NCBI GenBank assembly: GCA_947494405.1
Contig: CANLWQ010000065.1
Coordinates: forward strand, 1-9,057
DNA length: 9,057 nucleotides
Source: Comamonadaceae bacterium
GTDB lineage: Bacteria; Pseudomonadota; Gammaproteobacteria; Burkholderiales; Burkholderiaceae_C
Direction: 5' to 3'
This document shows positions 1 through 7,449 of this stretch, one piece after another (position 1 is the stretch's first letter; each line of letters starts with the position of its first letter). The notes under the pieces were generated by a model, which was given only the letters and a program-made list of their open reading frames with translations, had not been told where the DNA came from and searched no databases. The position numbers were made by a program, and so were the translations under genes.

Positions 1-208
1 AGCCGGCCAATTTGTATTCGCAAGCGCCGGCCACGCATTCCATGATTTCAGCAGCAGCGGTGTTGAAAGTCAGGTGCGAGGGCAGCACCACACCCACTGA
101 TTTTTTTTCGCAATTGGCCAAGGTGACGGTGTGGCTGATGCATTTGCCTTCAAAGTACACATTGGCTTGGGTGGCGATGCTCGCGCCTTGGAGTTGTTCG
201 GTCACCAT
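1..208 (-). CDS. ppnP: Pyrimidine/purine nucleoside phosphorylase PpnP (5' part, cut by window edge)
   Basis: Sixty-nine codons are visible on the minus strand from an ATG at 208-206; the 3' end lies beyond base 1. The family (YaiE/DUF1255, a small single-domain cupin of about 95-105 residues) phosphorolyses many purine and pyrimidine nucleosides to free base and pentose-1-phosphate in the cytosol. The recognisable part is NVYFEGKCISHTV followed by KKSVGVVLPSHLTFNTAAAE and IMECVAGACEYKLAG. This parallels the E. coli pattern YFSGKVKS, SVGVM, YTFSTAEPEEMTVISGAL. About a third of the protein is missing. The start codon lies 2 bases past the argG stop, and the purine-rich AGAAAG inside the argG end is the only ribosome-binding candidate, so translational coupling to argG is likely. 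The family call comes from remembered motifs, not a search. Confidence 0.85.
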   Translation of the reverse strand, partial: MVTEQLQGASIATQANVYFEGKCISHTVTLANCEKKSVGVVLPSHLTFNTAAAEIMECVAGACEYKLAG

Positions 209-210
209 GT

Positions 211-1509
211 TCAGGCTTTCTTTTTAAGGGTGGTTTTACGAGGTGCAGTTTTAGCTGCACGGGCGGCGCGTTCGTTTTTCAGGTTGCCAGCGATGCGCAT
301 GCGCAAAGCGTTGAGTTTGATGAACCCTCCGGCGTCGGCTTGGTTGTAAGCGCCGCCGTCATCGTCAAATGTGGCGATGCGGGTGTCGAACAAACTGTCG
401 GTTTTGCTCTCGCGACCAACACACATGATGGTCCCCTTGTAGAGCTTCAAGCGCACTTTGCCATTGGCTGTGGCTTGCGAGGCGTCAATCAGGCCTTGCA
501 GCAGTTCGCGCTCGGGGCTGAACCAGTAGCCGTTGTAAATCAGTCTGGCGTAGCGCGGCATCAGGTCTTCTTTAAGGGCCAGCACTTCGCGGTCCAGGGT
601 GATGGACTCGATGGCGCGGTGACCCGTCAACAAAATCGTGCCGCCCGGGGTTTCGTAGCAACCACGGCTTTTCATGCCCACATAGCGGTTTTCTACTTTG
701 TCTAAGCGGCCAATACCGTGTCTGCCACCCACTGTGTTGAGGTGTGTCAGCACCTTGGCCGCACTCATGCGCACGCCGTCGATGGCCACCACGTCGCCGT
801 GTTTGTAGGTGAGCTCTATGACTTGCGGTTTATTGGGCGCTTTTTCAGGACTGACGGTCAAGCGCCACATGCTGTCGTCGGGAGCGTAGTTGGGGTCTTC
901 CAAAATGCCGCCCTCGTAGCTGATGTGCAGCAAGTTGGCATCCATGGAGTAGGGCGCGGGGCCTTTGCGTTTGGCGCCATCCACAGGGATGCCGTGTTGA
1001 TCTGCGTAGCGCATTAGCTTTTCACGCGAGAGCAAATCCCATTCACGCCAAGGCGCAATGATTTTTACATTGGGCATCAGGGCATAAGCGCCCAACTCGA
1101 AACGCACTTGGTCATTGCCTTTGCCTGTTGCGCCGTGGCTGATGGCGTCAGCCTTGGTTTTGCGGGCAATTTCCACCAAGCGCTTGGCAATCAAGGGGCG
1201 GGCGATGGAGGTGCCCAAAAGGTACTCACCCTCGTAAAGTGCATTGGCGCGGAACATGGGGAAAACAAAGTCGCGCACAAACTCTTCACGCAAATCTTCA
1301 ATAAATATATTACTGGGCTTGATGCCCATTTTGATGGCCTTGAGGCGAGCAGGCTCGATTTCTTCGCCTTGGCCAATGTCAGCGGTAAAGGTGACGACTT
1401 CGCAATGGTATTCGTCTTGCAGCCACTTCAGAATGATGGAGGTGTCCAAGCCGCCCGAGTAGGCGAGCACGACGCGTTGCGGGGCACTGGATTTGCTAGA
1501 AATAGGCAT
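211..1509 (-). CDS. argG: Argininosuccinate synthase
   Basis: The product joins citrulline and aspartate using ATP to give argininosuccinate, the penultimate step of arginine synthesis in the cytosol. It has 432 residues from the ATG at 1509-1507. The N-terminal ATP pyrophosphatase loop AYSGGLDTS lies at about residues 16-24. The substrate-binding stretch [13 protein letters not shown] is at about 126-138, and [14 protein letters not shown] at about 188-201. It is the shorter B. subtilis/human-like type (roughly 400-415 residues), not the divergent E. coli type, plus a basic C-terminal tail (about residues 411-432, 9 of 22 Lys/Arg). An in-frame TTG at 1560 would add 17 residues, but that stretch lacks family character and overlaps the likely promoter, so I prefer the ATG. 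No clear Shine-Dalgarno precedes it. It is probably cotranscribed with ppnP. Confidence 0.96.
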   Translation of the reverse strand: MPISSKSSAPQRVVLAYSGGLDTSIILKWLQDEYHCEVVTFTADIGQGEEIEPARLKAIKMGIKPSNIFIEDLREEFVRDFVFPMFRANALYEGEYLLGTSIARPLIAKRLVEIARKTKADAISHGATGKGNDQVRFELGAYALMPNVKIIAPWREWDLLSREKLMRYADQHGIPVDGAKRKGPAPYSMDANLLHISYEGGILEDPNYAPDDSMWRLTVSPEKAPNKPQVIELTYKHGDVVAIDGVRMSAAKVLTHLNTVGGRHGIGRLDKVENRYVGMKSRGCYETPGGTILLTGHRAIESITLDREVLALKEDLMPRYARLIYNGYWFSPERELLQGLIDASQATANGKVRLKLYKGTIMCVGRESKTDSLFDTRIATFDDDGGAYNQADAGGFIKLNALRMRIAGNLKNERAARAAKTAPRKTTLKKKA

Positions 1510-1525
1510 AGGGCGGTTCTGGTTG

Positions 1526-1558
1526 GGCAAAGCGGCGATTCTAGGCCACCGCTTTGCC
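1526..1558. repeat. 10-bp perfect inverted repeat centred on the argG -10 box (operator-like)
   Basis: GGCAAAGCGG at 1526-1535 and its exact reverse complement CCGCTTTGCC at 1549-1558 are separated by 13 bases. The half sites are 23 bp apart, about two helical turns, and the centre falls on the candidate -10 box (1538-1543). The predicted transcript contains only about the promoter-proximal half of the repeat, so a DNA-level binding site is more plausible than an RNA hairpin. It does not resemble the AT-rich ARG box of ArgR. A regulator cannot be named. Confidence 0.6.
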
Positions 1559-1565
1559 AATTCAA
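1538..1565 (-). promoter_or_regulatory. Candidate sigma-70 promoter of argG
   Basis: On the minus strand the -35 candidate TTGAAT (1565-1560, 4 of 6 consensus) and the -10 candidate TAGAAT (1543-1538, 5 of 6) are separated by 16 bases. Transcription would begin near 1531, giving a leader of about 22 bases before the argG ATG at 1509. It lies just after the terminator of the upstream gene, where a new promoter is needed. It is predicted by eye only. Confidence 0.55.
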
Positions 1566-1580
1566 GCCTTGCGGCAGATG

Positions 1581-1606
1581 AAAAAAAACCGCCTTGCTAG
1601 GCGGTT
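1581..1606 (-). terminator. Rho-independent terminator of the glycine-zipper gene
   Basis: Read on the minus strand, AACCGCC (1606-1600), a six-base loop and GGCGGTT (1593-1587) form a perfect 7-bp stem, extendable by one A-T pair in the loop. A T run follows immediately, covering 1588-1581 as eight T residues including the stem end. It starts about 20 bases after the stop codon at 1628-1626 and separates that gene from argG. No T run follows on the plus strand, so it acts only for minus-strand transcripts. Confidence 0.9.
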
Positions 1607-1625
1607 GGAGGAGTTGCTATGACTA

Positions 1626-2180
1626 TCAGAAGCTTTGCGGCGCAGAACCCAGGGGAGGGATGGCGTTTTGCGCAGGATAGGGCACGCTGGGCGGTGCCGA
1701 TTGTGTGGAAGAAATCATGGGAGTGACTTGCAAGCGCACAGTAGGGCCGGGGTCTTGCGGCATTTGCACGTTGTATTGCTTGCCGTTGAATTCATAGACC
1801 ACGTTGTAGGCAATCGTGCGATTTTCATAAAAATTTTGGGTGCTGCAAGTTTGCACAGTGCGCGTTTCGGTGGGCGGCGCACCTTCGATGCGGTCTCCCA
1901 ACATGGCGCCACCAATCAGACCTATGGCTGTGGCCAATGCGTTTCCGTCACCTTTACCTATGGCGTTACCCACCACGCCGCCAGCGATGGCACCCATGGC
2001 AGAACCTGCTCCTGATTTGTGGGCTTGGGTGGCTACTTGTTGCTGAGTACATACCTGCCTTGGCACGGCCACTTGTTGAATGATGGGTATGGATGAAACA
2101 ACACGGCCCACCTCTTGCGCGCCCAGCATGGAACTGAAAGAAGCGGTTGCGACCAAAACAAAGGGAATAAAACGTGACAT
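1626..2180 (-). CDS. Exported glycine-zipper 2TM domain protein (17 kDa antigen / SlyB-like)
   Basis: The 184-residue protein is read from the ATG at 2180-2178, chosen because GGAGA lies 4 bases upstream; an upstream in-frame ATG at 2198 would put a less typical sequence before the signal peptide. Residues 1-21 look like a Sec signal peptide ending near MLGA-Q. There is no lipobox cysteine, so it is not an obvious lipoprotein, unlike SlyB. Residues 57-98 carry the glycine-zipper repeats (GAIAGGVVGNAIG, then GLIGGAMLG followed by DR), which form a two-helix membrane hairpin in this family. The C-terminal part has NVVYEFNGKQYNVQMP and DPGPTVRLQVTP, a conserved but functionally unassigned segment, then a Pro/Ser-rich tail. 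Cys44 and Cys112 flank the zipper. It is probably associated with the cell envelope; its biological role is unknown. It is monocistronic, with its own terminator. Confidence 0.85.
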   Translation of the reverse strand: MSRFIPFVLVATASFSSMLGAQEVGRVVSSIPIIQQVAVPRQVCTQQQVATQAHKSGAGSAMGAIAGGVVGNAIGKGDGNALATAIGLIGGAMLGDRIEGAPPTETRTVQTCSTQNFYENRTIAYNVVYEFNGKQYNVQMPQDPGPTVRLQVTPMISSTQSAPPSVPYPAQNAIPPLGSAPQSF

Positions 2181-2250
2181 GAGGTCTCCAATAAACAAAA
2201 TGAATCGAAGCTTTAACGTGCCAAAAGAGCTGGCGGTTGACTCTGTAGAA

Positions 2251-2278
2251 ATTTTAGCTTGCAGTGGTTAGTAGACAA
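2251..2278 (-). promoter_or_regulatory. Candidate promoter of the glycine-zipper gene
   Basis: On the minus strand TTGTCT (2278-2273, 4 of 6) and TAAAAT (2256-2251, 5 of 6) are 16 bases apart. This predicts a start near 2244 and a leader of about 64 bases. Its -35 lies only 8 bases from the folC start codon on the other strand, so the two divergent units would share very little space. It is a prediction by eye; TTGGCA nearer the gene is an alternative -35 without a good -10. Confidence 0.4.
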
Positions 2279-2285
2279 TGGCCAT

Positions 2286-3575
2286 ATGAATCTTCAGGAA
2301 TGGCTTTCCCATTGTGAGCGGTTACACCCGCAAAACATCGATATGGGCTTGGAAAGAGTAAGTTTGGTCGCCAAGGCGATGGGGCTGAATTTTGACTGCC
2401 CCGTCATTACCGTGGCGGGCACCAATGGCAAAGGCTCTACCTGCGCCATGCTTGAAGCCATTTTGCGTGAGGCGGGTTATCGCACCGGGCTTTTTACCTC
2501 CCCGCATTTGGTGTATTTCGAAGAGCGTTGCAAATTGCAGGGTAAAGCAGTGGCTTCTTCTGTTTTGGTGGCGCATTTCACCAAAGTAGACGCCATGCGC
2601 GGCGACATTTCTCTCACGTATTTTGAATTCACCACACTGGCTATTTTGAGTTGCTTGGCCGACGCCCAACTCGATGTGGTGATTTTGGAGGTGGGCTTGG
2701 GTGGGCGTTTGGACGCGGTGAATGTGATTGACACCGACTGCGCCATCATCACCAGCATAGACATAGACCACACGGAGTGGCTGGGTCCTGACCGCGAAAG
2801 CATAGGCCGTGAAAAGGCCGGCATCATGCGCAGTGGCAAACCCGTCATCATCAGCGACCCGCATCCGCCACTCAGCTTGGCGCAACACGCGGCAAGCGTG
2901 GGAGCCGTGCTTTGGCAATCCGGCGTTGACTTCCATTACGAGGGCGACCAGCAGCAATGGCGCTGGGTGGGAGCTGGACGCACATGGGCGGGTTTGGCAT
3001 ATCCGGCTTTGCGCGGGGTGAATCAACTTGTCAATGCAGCAGGTGTTCTTGCGGCTTTGCAGGCTTTGCGCGAGCGCTTACCGGTGACTGCGCAAGCCAT
3101 ACGCTTGGGACTGTCGCGTGTGGAATGGGCTGGGCGGTTTCAAATGTTGCCAGGTCAGCCAGCCCTGGTGTTGGATGTCGCGCACAACCCGCATGCGGTT
3201 GCCGCCTTGGCCCACAACCTGGACGCCATGGGCTACTTCGCCGTCACCCGCGCAGTGATGGGAGCGATGGCTGATAAAGATTTGCAAGGCATGTTGCAAC
3301 GCTTACAGCCGTTGGTCGACCATTGGTATTTTTGTGATTTGCCTTCACCACGGGCTGCCACGGGTTTGCAATTGCAGTCGGTGTGGCAAGCCAGTTCGCC
3401 GCCAGCAACTCAAATGGCACAAACTTTCGCTGACCCCTCTTTGGCATTGACCCAAGCAATGGCAGACGCAGACCCCACTGATAGAATTCTGGTCTTTGGT
3501 TCTTTCCTGACCGTTGGCGGTGTTTTAGAGCACGGCATAGCGGGCCGCCTTTCTGCCCAAAGCCCACCTGACTGA
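2286..3575 (+). CDS. folC: Bifunctional dihydrofolate synthase / folylpolyglutamate synthase
   Basis: The product adds L-glutamate to dihydropteroate to make dihydrofolate, then extends the polyglutamate tail of reduced folates, using ATP in the cytosol. It has 429 residues, close to the E. coli length of 422. The Mur-ligase-like ATP loop GTNGKGST is at about residues 45-52. EVGLGGRLDAVNV follows at about 138-150. SIDIDHTEWLG and ESIGREKAGIM lie at about 157-180. The C-terminal domain begins around DVAHNPHA (297-304). The ATG at 2286 matches the usual start (MNLQEWLSHCERLHP); an in-frame TTG at 2259 is possible but would add residues untypical of the family. No strong Shine-Dalgarno is seen. 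It is the first gene of the plus-strand operon, ending 1 base before the SPOR gene. Confidence 0.96.
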   Translation: MNLQEWLSHCERLHPQNIDMGLERVSLVAKAMGLNFDCPVITVAGTNGKGSTCAMLEAILREAGYRTGLFTSPHLVYFEERCKLQGKAVASSVLVAHFTKVDAMRGDISLTYFEFTTLAILSCLADAQLDVVILEVGLGGRLDAVNVIDTDCAIITSIDIDHTEWLGPDRESIGREKAGIMRSGKPVIISDPHPPLSLAQHAASVGAVLWQSGVDFHYEGDQQQWRWVGAGRTWAGLAYPALRGVNQLVNAAGVLAALQALRERLPVTAQAIRLGLSRVEWAGRFQMLPGQPALVLDVAHNPHAVAALAHNLDAMGYFAVTRAVMGAMADKDLQGMLQRLQPLVDHWYFCDLPSPRAATGLQLQSVWQASSPPATQMAQTFADPSLALTQAMADADPTDRILVFGSFLTVGGVLEHGIAGRLSAQSPPD

Positions 3576-3576
3576 C

Positions 3577-4215
3577 ATGGCATTTTTCAAGTCCCGCTCC
3601 TCTGGCAATGCTTCGGCAGATGATAAAAATGCTGATGGCATGGCCGCTCAAAGCCTTGATGTCTTACGCAGGCAAGCACGCCACCGCCTGATTGGCGCCA
3701 CTGTTTTGGTGTTGCTTGCTGTCATTGGTTTTCCTTTGGTGTTTGACACCAAGCCGCGTGAAGTTGATGCCGACATACGAATTGACATGCCGGACAAAGA
3801 AAGAGTCCTTCCAACCCAGCCACCCTCGCCACCTGCGGCAGCAGTAACAACTCCCGTGGCCGATGTGGATATACCTGTTAAAAACGAGCCTATCGAGGTG
3901 GTTGAAAAACCTTCTCCACCCCAAGCCAAAGAGGAAGAGCTTCCCGCTAAACCCCCTGAGCCCATCGCCAAGCCCGATGAGGCTGCTCCGCGTTTTATTG
4001 TGCAAGTGGGCGCTTTTGAGCAAGACAGCAAGGCCAAAGAAGTACGCGCCAAACTTGAAAAAGCCGGCATCAAAACTTACACCCATATCGCCCAAACCAA
4101 AGAGGGAAGGCGTATTCGTGTGCGCGTGGGCCCCTTTGGCACCAAAGAAGAAGCGCAAAAAACTGTCGACAAAATCAAGTCTTTGCAACTCAGTGCCTCG
4201 GTGCTGACGATTTGA
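3577..4215 (+). CDS. SPOR domain inner-membrane protein (DedD-like)
   Basis: The 212-residue protein has a short cytoplasmic N-terminus (about 1-37), one membrane helix (LIGATVLVLLAVIGFPLVF, about 38-56) and a Pro/Glu/Lys-rich periplasmic linker (about 57-137). A C-terminal SPOR domain follows (about 139-212, with RFIVQVGAF and RIRVRVGPF on its two halves). SPOR domains bind denuded glycan strands at the division septum; in E. coli the gene at this place, between folC and cvpA, is dedD, a non-essential division protein. The architecture and position both fit DedD, although sequence identity in the linker cannot be judged. It starts 1 base after the folC stop without a clear ribosome-binding site, so coupling to folC is likely. 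Confidence 0.9.
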   Translation: MAFFKSRSSGNASADDKNADGMAAQSLDVLRRQARHRLIGATVLVLLAVIGFPLVFDTKPREVDADIRIDMPDKERVLPTQPPSPPAAAVTTPVADVDIPVKNEPIEVVEKPSPPQAKEEELPAKPPEPIAKPDEAAPRFIVQVGAFEQDSKAKEVRAKLEKAGIKTYTHIAQTKEGRRIRVRVGPFGTKEEAQKTVDKIKSLQLSASVLTI

Positions 4216-4219
4216 AGAG

Positions 4220-4705
4220 ATGAACACCCTGGATCTGGTCTTGCTGGCTTTGACAGCCATTTCTGTGGTTTGGGGTTTGTGGCGCGGTGTGATTCGGGAG
4301 TCTTTTTCCGTGCTGGCGTGGTTGGCCGGTTTTCCGATTGCCAGCTATTTCGCTTTGGATGTACGGCACTGGCTGAATTTAAGCGACACATCTCCGGCTG
4401 TGTCCTTGGTATTGGCTTGGGTTTTGGTTTTTTTGTCGGTTTGGCTGGTGTGTCGTGTTTTTTCATCCCTGCTCAGTGGCGCATTGTCCGTAGTGGGTTT
4501 GGGTGTATTCAATCGCTTATTGGGTGCCGTGTTTGGCCTTATGCGTGCGGTCTTGGCATTGATGGTTTTTGCCATCTTGGTTCGCTTGACACCAGCAGCC
4601 AATTTCCCTTTGTGGCAATCGTCTTGGGTGGTTCAAATGGCCCATAAAGGCATTGAGCTCTTCAAGCCCTTTTTACCTGTTCCTCTGGAAGGTTGGGTGT
4701 TCTGA
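4220..4705 (+). CDS. cvpA: CvpA family inner-membrane protein
   Basis: The 161-residue protein has four likely membrane helices, at about residues 4-20, 29-47, 61-82 and 103-122. The family signature GLWRGVIRE follows the first helix. CvpA was named for colicin V production in E. coli and has been linked to envelope homeostasis and bile-salt resistance in enteric bacteria; its molecular activity is not settled. It follows the SPOR gene by 4 bases. A purine-rich GAAGAG abuts the ATG, closer than ideal for a Shine-Dalgarno. Its TGA stop overlaps the purF ATG by one base (TGATG). The cvpA-purF pair is conserved across proteobacteria. Confidence 0.93.
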   Translation: MNTLDLVLLALTAISVVWGLWRGVIRESFSVLAWLAGFPIASYFALDVRHWLNLSDTSPAVSLVLAWVLVFLSVWLVCRVFSSLLSGALSVVGLGVFNRLLGAVFGLMRAVLALMVFAILVRLTPAANFPLWQSSWVVQMAHKGIELFKPFLPVPLEGWVF

Positions 4706-6219
4706 TGTGTGGCATTGTGGGTGTGGTCAGTCAAACAGCGGTGAATCAACTTATTTATGACGCCTTGCTGCTGTTGCAACACCGCGGGCAAGATGCGGCA
4801 GGCATAGTCACCCAGCTAGAGCAAAAGTTTTTCATGCACAAAGCCAAAGGCATGGTGCGTGATGTGTTTAGAACACGCAATATGCGTGCCTTGCCCGGCA
4901 ATATTGGCTTGGGGCAGGTGCGTTACCCCACGGCAGGCAATGCTTACAGTGAAGAGGAAGCGCAGCCGTTTTATGTGAACGCGCCGTTTGGATTGGTCTT
5001 GGTTCACAACGGCAACCTCACCAACGCCCAAGCCTTGAAAGAAGAATTGTTTTCCACCGACCATCGCCACATCAATACCGAGAGTGACTCCGAGGTGCTG
5101 TTGAATGTGTTGGCTCACGAACTGGAAAAACCCACCCGCGGCGTGGTTTTGACGCCCGCTGATGTGTTTGCAGCTGTTGAAGGTGTGCACAAGCGGGTGA
5201 AAGGTTCATATGCGGTAGTGGCGCTTATTGCTGGTCATGGGCTGCTGGCTTTTCGCGATCCTTTTGGTATCCGGCCATTGTGCATGGGCAAGAGCGCAGA
5301 CGGCACATGGATGGTGGGCAGCGAATCGGTGGCTTTGGAAGGTACCGGTCACCATTTCGAGCGTGATGTGGCGCCAGGTGAAGCGGTATTTTTTGATTTA
5401 AAAGGTCAATTGCACGCCAAACAATGCGCCGTCAACCCCAAGTTGATGCCCTGCATTTTCGAGTTCGTGTATTTGGCCCGCCCCGACTCGACCATGGACG
5501 GCATGTCGGTGTACCAAGCGCGGCTCAATTTGGGTGAAACCTTGGCCAAACGGGTGGTGTCAACCTTGCCCCCGTCTGAAATTGATGTGGTGATCCCCAT
5601 CCCCGAGTCCAGCCGACCCAGCGCCACACAGTTGGCGCATTTGCTCGGCAAGCCTTACCGCGAAGGTTTTGTGAAAAACCGCTACGTGGGGCGAACTTTC
5701 ATCATGCCCGGTCAAGCAGTTCGCAAGCGCTCAGTTCGCCAAAAACTCAATGTGATCGTGAGTGAGTTCAAAGGCCGCAATGTATTGCTGGTGGACGACT
5801 CCATCGTGCGTGGCACCACCAGCAAAGAAATCGTGCAAATGGCCAGAGATGCAGGTGCCAACAAAGTGTATTTGGCCAGCGCCGCCCCGCCAGTGCGCTT
5901 TCCCAATGTGTACGGCATTGACATGCCCACCCCCGAAGAGCTGGTGGCCCATGAGCGCAGCGTGGAAGAAATTCGCCAGCTCATTGGTTGTGATGCGCTG
6001 ATTTACCAAGAGGTCAGTGCCATGCGCGAGGCTGTGTCAAGAGCGGCTTTGGCGGGTTCGCCTGAGGTCAAGGGCTTTGATGCCTCTTGCTTTGACGGTG
6101 TTTACATCACCGGCGACATCACTGCTGACGATATTACCCGGCTCAACCAACAGCGCGTCAACGCCGAAGAAGATGCCGAGGATAATTCGCGCTTGGCTTT
6201 GCCCAATGCCAATCATTAA
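4705..6219 (+). CDS. purF: Amidophosphoribosyltransferase
   Basis: The product makes 5-phosphoribosylamine from PRPP and glutamine, the committed first step of purine synthesis. It has 504 residues, almost exactly the E. coli length. The ATG at 4705 puts Cys2 (MCGIVGVV) ready to become the N-terminal nucleophile after Met removal, as in the E. coli type without a propeptide; a start 12 bases upstream would bury it. The glutaminase domain shows HRGQDAAGI, Arg73 in RYPTAG, and HNGN at about 101-104. The PRPP loop LLVDDSIVRGTT is at about 361-372. The C-terminal segment carries FDGVYITGDI and an acidic tail. A GGAAGG motif (4687-4692) lies 12 bases before the ATG, a long spacing, and the TGATG overlap with cvpA suggests reinitiation. 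No PurR-like box was recognised near it. Confidence 0.97.
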   Translation: MCGIVGVVSQTAVNQLIYDALLLLQHRGQDAAGIVTQLEQKFFMHKAKGMVRDVFRTRNMRALPGNIGLGQVRYPTAGNAYSEEEAQPFYVNAPFGLVLVHNGNLTNAQALKEELFSTDHRHINTESDSEVLLNVLAHELEKPTRGVVLTPADVFAAVEGVHKRVKGSYAVVALIAGHGLLAFRDPFGIRPLCMGKSADGTWMVGSESVALEGTGHHFERDVAPGEAVFFDLKGQLHAKQCAVNPKLMPCIFEFVYLARPDSTMDGMSVYQARLNLGETLAKRVVSTLPPSEIDVVIPIPESSRPSATQLAHLLGKPYREGFVKNRYVGRTFIMPGQAVRKRSVRQKLNVIVSEFKGRNVLLVDDSIVRGTTSKEIVQMARDAGANKVYLASAAPPVRFPNVYGIDMPTPEELVAHERSVEEIRQLIGCDALIYQEVSAMREAVSRAALAGSPEVKGFDASCFDGVYITGDITADDITRLNQQRVNAEEDAEDNSRLALPNANH

Positions 6220-6225
6220 AACTTT

Positions 6226-7449
6226 ATGACCGAACGCGCTTTACCCCCCAACCTACATATAGACACGCTGGCTGTTCGCAGTGCGGTAGACAGATCGCAG
6301 TATGGCGAAAACTCTGAAGCGCTTTACCTGTCCTCCAGCTTTGTGCAGCCCGACAGTGCAACCGCCGCGCGTCGTTTCTCGGGTGAGGAAGACGGCTACA
6401 TTTATTCGCGCTTTACCAACCCCACTGTGGCCAGCATGGAAATGCGCTTGGCAGCTCTTGAGGGCTCTGAAGCCTGTGTGGGAACGGCCAGCGGCATGGC
6501 TGCGGTGTTGTTGCTGTGCATGGCTTTGCTGAAAAGCGGCGACCATGTGGTGTGTTCACATTCGGTGTTTGGGTCCACGCACAAATTACTCAGTACGGAG
6601 TTTGCTAAGTTTGGTGTTCAAACCACGTTTGTCTCGCAAACCAATTTGAGCGAATGGTCTAACGCCATACAAACCAATACCCGTTTGCTGTTTGCCGAAA
6701 CTCCTACCAACCCTTTGACCGAAGTGTGTGACATTGCCGCCTTAGCGCAGATTGCCAAAATGGCCGGCGCTGTTTTGGCGGTGGACAACTGTTTTTGCAC
6801 GCCTGCTTTGCAAACCCCTATCTCCTTGGGGGCTGATGTGGTGGTGCACTCGGGCACCAAATACTTGGATGGTCAGGGGCGCGTGGTGGCAGGGGCGCTG
6901 TGCGCCAGCCTTGCCATGGTCAAAGAAAAATTCATTCCTGTGATGCGCAGTGCTGGCATGAGTTTGTCGCCCTTCAATGCCTGGGTGGTGCTCAAGGGAC
7001 TAGAGACCTTGTCATTGCGTATGAAGGCGCAGTCTGCCCAAGCTTTAGATCTTGCCCAGTGGTTGGAAAACCATCCCAAGGTTGCCAAGGTGTACTTTCC
7101 TGGCTTGGCCAGTCACCCCCAGCATGCTTTGGCTATGGCACAGCAGTCGGGCATGGGTGGCCCTGTGCTGTCTTTTGATGTGGTGGGTGCGTCTGTAGAG
7201 CACAGACGCGCCAATGCTTTCACCGTCATCGACAACACCCAACTGATGTCCATCACCGCCAATTTAGGCGATGTGAAAACCATCATCACCCACCCCGGCA
7301 GCACTTCACACGGGCGCTTAACCGAGGCGAATCGACAACTTGCTGGCATACAACAAAGCTTGGTGCGCATAGCTGTGGGCTTAGAGCACCTTGATGACCT
7401 TAAAGCTGATGTGTCGCGTGGCCTTGATTTGATTTCAGCCTCCGCATGA
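6226..7449 (+). CDS. metZ: O-succinylhomoserine sulfhydrylase
   Basis: This PLP enzyme makes homocysteine directly from O-succinylhomoserine and sulfide, bypassing cystathionine in methionine synthesis. The 407-residue protein belongs to the Cys/Met metabolism PLP family. It shows the phosphate-binding YSRFTNPT (about 60-67), ATASGM-like TASGMAA (about 87-93), the PLP-ring aspartate in AVDNCFCTP (Asp187) and the Schiff-base lysine in [12 protein letters not shown] (Lys212). The QGR after the lysine, SPFNAW and [12 protein letters not shown] match Pseudomonas MetZ better than MetB or cystathionine gamma-lyase as I remember them. It starts 6 bases after the purF stop with no strong Shine-Dalgarno. 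Its stop overlaps the gltX start by 4 bases (ATGA). The succinyl rather than acetyl substrate is inferred from the family. Confidence 0.93.
   Translation: MTERALPPNLHIDTLAVRSAVDRSQYGENSEALYLSSSFVQPDSATAARRFSGEEDGYIYSRFTNPTVASMEMRLAALEGSEACVGTASGMAAVLLLCMALLKSGDHVVCSHSVFGSTHKLLSTEFAKFGVQTTFVSQTNLSEWSNAIQTNTRLLFAETPTNPLTEVCDIAALAQIAKMAGAVLAVDNCFCTPALQTPISLGADVVVHSGTKYLDGQGRVVAGALCASLAMVKEKFIPVMRSAGMSLSPFNAWVVLKGLETLSLRMKAQSAQALDLAQWLENHPKVAKVYFPGLASHPQHALAMAQQSGMGGPVLSFDVVGASVEHRRANAFTVIDNTQLMSITANLGDVKTIITHPGSTSHGRLTEANRQLAGIQQSLVRIAVGLEHLDDLKADVSRGLDLISASA

Noticed and set aside
340..1581. Several plus-strand open frames opposite argG
   Set aside because: All are shadows of the argG reading frame; their His/Val/Gly-rich translations show no domain.
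2322..3026. Long open frame on the minus strand opposite folC (234 codons)
   Set aside because: It lies wholly antisense to a clear folC with all motifs, has no recognisable domain, and reflects codon bias of the real gene.
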